Assembly (NCBI GenBank): GCA_049317725.1
Contig: JBMOHS010000099.1
Location: forward strand, 1 to 14,835
Length of the DNA: 14,835 nt
Direction: 5' to 3'
Source of the DNA: CAIOZW01 sp049317725
Lineage (GTDB): Bacteria > Acidobacteriota > Blastocatellia > RBC074
Under the pieces are notes generated by a model, which saw nothing but the letters and a program-made list of their open reading frames with translations, did not search any database and was not told where the DNA came from. Numbering within the stretch: position 1 is the stretch's first letter; each line of letters opens with the position of its first letter. This document shows, in pieces, positions 13,292 through 14,835 of this stretch. The translations under genes and the position numbers were made by a program.

Positions 13292-13898
13292 GCCCTGCGA
13301 GCCGAGACCGGAGGTGGGCCCGGAGCAGCCCCAAGGCTTGGCCCCGATGGCTGCGGGCCAGCTTCTCTTTCGGTGAGAGTTCGGCAAAGGATCGGCCGCT
13401 CGAAGGGTCGACGAAGATCGGGTCATACCCGAATCCGCTCTCCCCGCAGGAAGTCAAGGCGATCTTCCCCTCGCAGAACCCGGAGAAGGTCTCCTGGATC
13501 GGCTTTCCGTCTTTCTCCCCGACGAGCGCCAAGACGCAAACGAAGCGGGCGTCCCGGTCATCCTCCGGGACACCCGTCAGCTCGCCAAGCAGGTACGCAT
13601 TGCGCTCTTGATCCGTCAGGCCCTCTCCACCATAACGCGCGGAGTAGACGCCAGGGCGCCCCTCCAACGCCACGACCTCCAATCCGGAATCATCGGTCAA
13701 GGTCAGCTCGCCCGTTGCCCGGCTGTAATAGTCTGCTTTGAGCAGGGCGTTCTCCAGGAAGGTCGTGCCGGTCTCCTCGACTGGTGGCGGAGGGCTTGCC
13801 AGGTCGCCCAGGCCAATCACCTCCCACCCCTCCGCATTGAGAAGGCCTCGCAGCTCCGCGATCTTTCCCGGGTTGGTTGTTGCCATCAAAATCCGCAC
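13275..13898 (-). CDS. rdgB: XTP/dITP diphosphatase (RdgB/HAM1 family)
   Basis: 207 residues from a GTG at 13898, usual length. The family's substrate-binding and catalytic motifs are all present: TTNPGK near the N-terminus (7-12), TDDSGLEV (68-75) with the catalytic aspartate pair D69-D70, SGFGYDPIF (154-162) and SHR (183-185). The enzyme hydrolyses non-canonical purine triphosphates (XTP, dITP, ITP) to monophosphate and pyrophosphate and keeps deaminated bases out of DNA and RNA. The GTG start gives MRILMATTNPGK, the standard RdgB beginning, with GAGAGG about 7 nt upstream; an ATG at 13913 would add five residues but has no ribosome-binding site. It lies 115 bp after the PP2C gene on the same strand and is probably co-transcribed. 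Confidence 0.93.
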   Translation of the reverse strand: MRILMATTNPGKIAELRGLLNAEGWEVIGLGDLASPPPPVEETGTTFLENALLKADYYSRATGELTLTDDSGLEVVALEGRPGVYSARYGGEGLTDQERNAYLLGELTGVPEDDRDARFVCVLALVGEKDGKPIQETFSGFCEGKIALTSCGESGFGYDPIFVDPSSGRSFAELSPKEKLARSHRGQALGLLRAHLRSRLAGLRPRE

Positions 13899-14013
13899 GC
13901 CTCTACCTCTCATCGTTGGGGCCGAGGGCCACTGACCTGTTGCACCACCGCACACGGACCACCAGCATCGAGAAGGGAGAGGCGGAAACGAGCGGTCCCG
14001 TCGTTGGAGTGGA

Positions 14014-14783
14014 TCAATGCTTCGTCGGCGGAGGGGAGATTGGCTCCACTCCGATCCGGGCAATGGCGATGCTGATGTTGTCGGGGCCTCCCCGCGCATT
14101 TGCTGTCGCGATCAACGCGTCTGTCGCTACTTCGGCTGGCATCTGTCGGAGGATACGGAAGATCTCGTCGTCCCGGACCAAGCCGGTCAATCCATCGGTA
14201 CAGACCACCAGCAGATCCTCTGGCTCGAGCGGCAGCGACTCCCCGCGGACCTCGACCCGCAAATCCTCGCGCAGCCCAAGTGCCCGATCGAGCCAGTTCC
14301 GCTCCGGATGGCTCGCTGCCTCCTCTTCGGTGATCAAGCCATCTTCGAGCATCCGCTGCACACGGGTATGGTCACGCGTCAACCGGACGATCCGGTTCTG
14401 TCGAATCAGGTAGATGCGGCTGTCGCCAACGTGGGCGAGATAGGCGGCATCATCAACGACGGCTACCACCGCACAGGTGGAGCCCATTCCTTTGCAGGAT
14501 CGATCCCCGCGGGCCCGCTGGAGGATCATCCGGTTGGCCTCGAGCACGGCTTGGCGGAGTCGGTCGCCCGTCTCTACCACCTCTTCGAGTAAGGCGAAGA
14601 AGGTCTGTCGAATCGTCTGGACGGCCAGCCGACTGGCCACCTGCCCACACGCCCCTCCCCCCACTCCATCGGCGATGATCAGCAGGTCAAGCCCAGTCCG
14701 CTCATCGCGGATGTGGCCAATGCTGTCTTGGTTCTCGTGTCGCTCCCGCCCCGGATCGGTTCGGTGCGTGATCGTCCCCGGTA
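14014..14783 (-). CDS. PP2C-family Ser/Thr protein phosphatase, 5' end missing at the contig edge
   Basis: At least 256 residues are readable; the frame stays open into the terminal G-run, so the true start is lost. Motifs in order: RERHENQDS (about 14699-14743, motif 1), ADGVGGG (motif 2, metal-binding Asp, usually ADGMGG), GSTCAVV and AHVGDSRIYLIR in the middle, CTDGLTGLV (metal-binding Asp) and GGPDNISI near the C-terminus. These are the metal-dependent PP2C signatures, so the enzyme should be active. A GTG at 14664 is not the start because the conserved first two motifs lie upstream of it. The visible part already covers nearly a full stand-alone catalytic domain. Such phosphatases counter Hanks-type kinases, often encoded beside them; the kinase gene, if any, lies beyond the edge. 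Confidence 0.92.

Positions 14784-14835
<52 letters not shown>

Noticed and set aside
12824..13426. Minus-strand frame of 200 codons over the zinc-ribbon gene
   Set aside because: The plus-strand product has paired CxxC motifs and a Tudor-like domain; the antisense product has none.

Overview
This 14.8 kb window looks like the end of a metagenome-style contig from a Gram-negative bacterium with moderately high G+C. The best guess is Acidobacteriota. That is an inference from the TonB with PGGV-type repeats, the tonB-exbB-exbD-exbD-TPR lipoprotein order and the LolA-like and DUF155 neighbours; no rRNA or marker gene confirms it. The right edge ends in 52 consecutive G, which is almost certainly a sequencing or assembly artefact. 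It cuts off the 5' end of a PP2C phosphatase gene. At the left edge a possible ATPase gene is also cut.

Layout. (1) 1-1037: about 1 kb with no convincing complete gene, visibly richer in A+T in its first 800 bases, with a 14-bp tandem repeat and a candidate promoter at 875-903. (2) 1038-6361, plus strand: tonB, exbB/tolQ-type, two consecutive exbD-type genes, a TPR lipoprotein and a Gfo/Idh/MocA-family oxidoreductase, closed by a strong hairpin terminator at 6390-6440. Two gaps of about 400 bp inside this run (2593-3002 and 3908-4325) hold hairpins and short direct repeats rather than genes. (3) 6439-9590, minus strand, read right to left: LolA-like periplasmic protein, ECF sigma factor, two-zinc-finger membrane anti-sigma factor, and a B-box zinc finger/multi-pass membrane protein. 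An ECF-type promoter candidate lies just upstream of the sigma gene. (4) 9821-10912, plus strand: a DUF155/RMD1-family membrane protein whose 3' end overlaps the next gene by 44 bp. (5) 10869-12413, minus strand: a secreted or membrane-anchored SPOR domain fused to a Ycf48/BNR-like beta-propeller. (6) 12872-13291, plus strand: a small zinc-ribbon protein with a UvrD-tail-like Tudor domain, overlapping the next gene by 17 bp. (7) 13275-14835, minus strand: RdgB/HAM1 XTP/dITP diphosphatase, preceded by the truncated PP2C phosphatase.

How the genes fit together: the TonB/ExbB/ExbD genes form a proton-motive-force-driven energy-transduction complex of the inner membrane; no TonB-dependent receptor is present, so its outer-membrane partner is encoded elsewhere. 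The sigma/anti-sigma/B-box set looks like an envelope-signalling unit. The LolA-like and SPOR-propeller proteins are envelope proteins of unknown role. rdgB (nucleotide-pool cleaning) and the PP2C phosphatase (Ser/Thr signalling) are housekeeping or regulatory. I see no phage, transposon, CRISPR, tRNA or rRNA. I do not see a clear-cut new system; the most unusual items are the SPOR-propeller fusion, the sigma/double-ZAS/B-box cassette and the structured gap between exbB and exbD.
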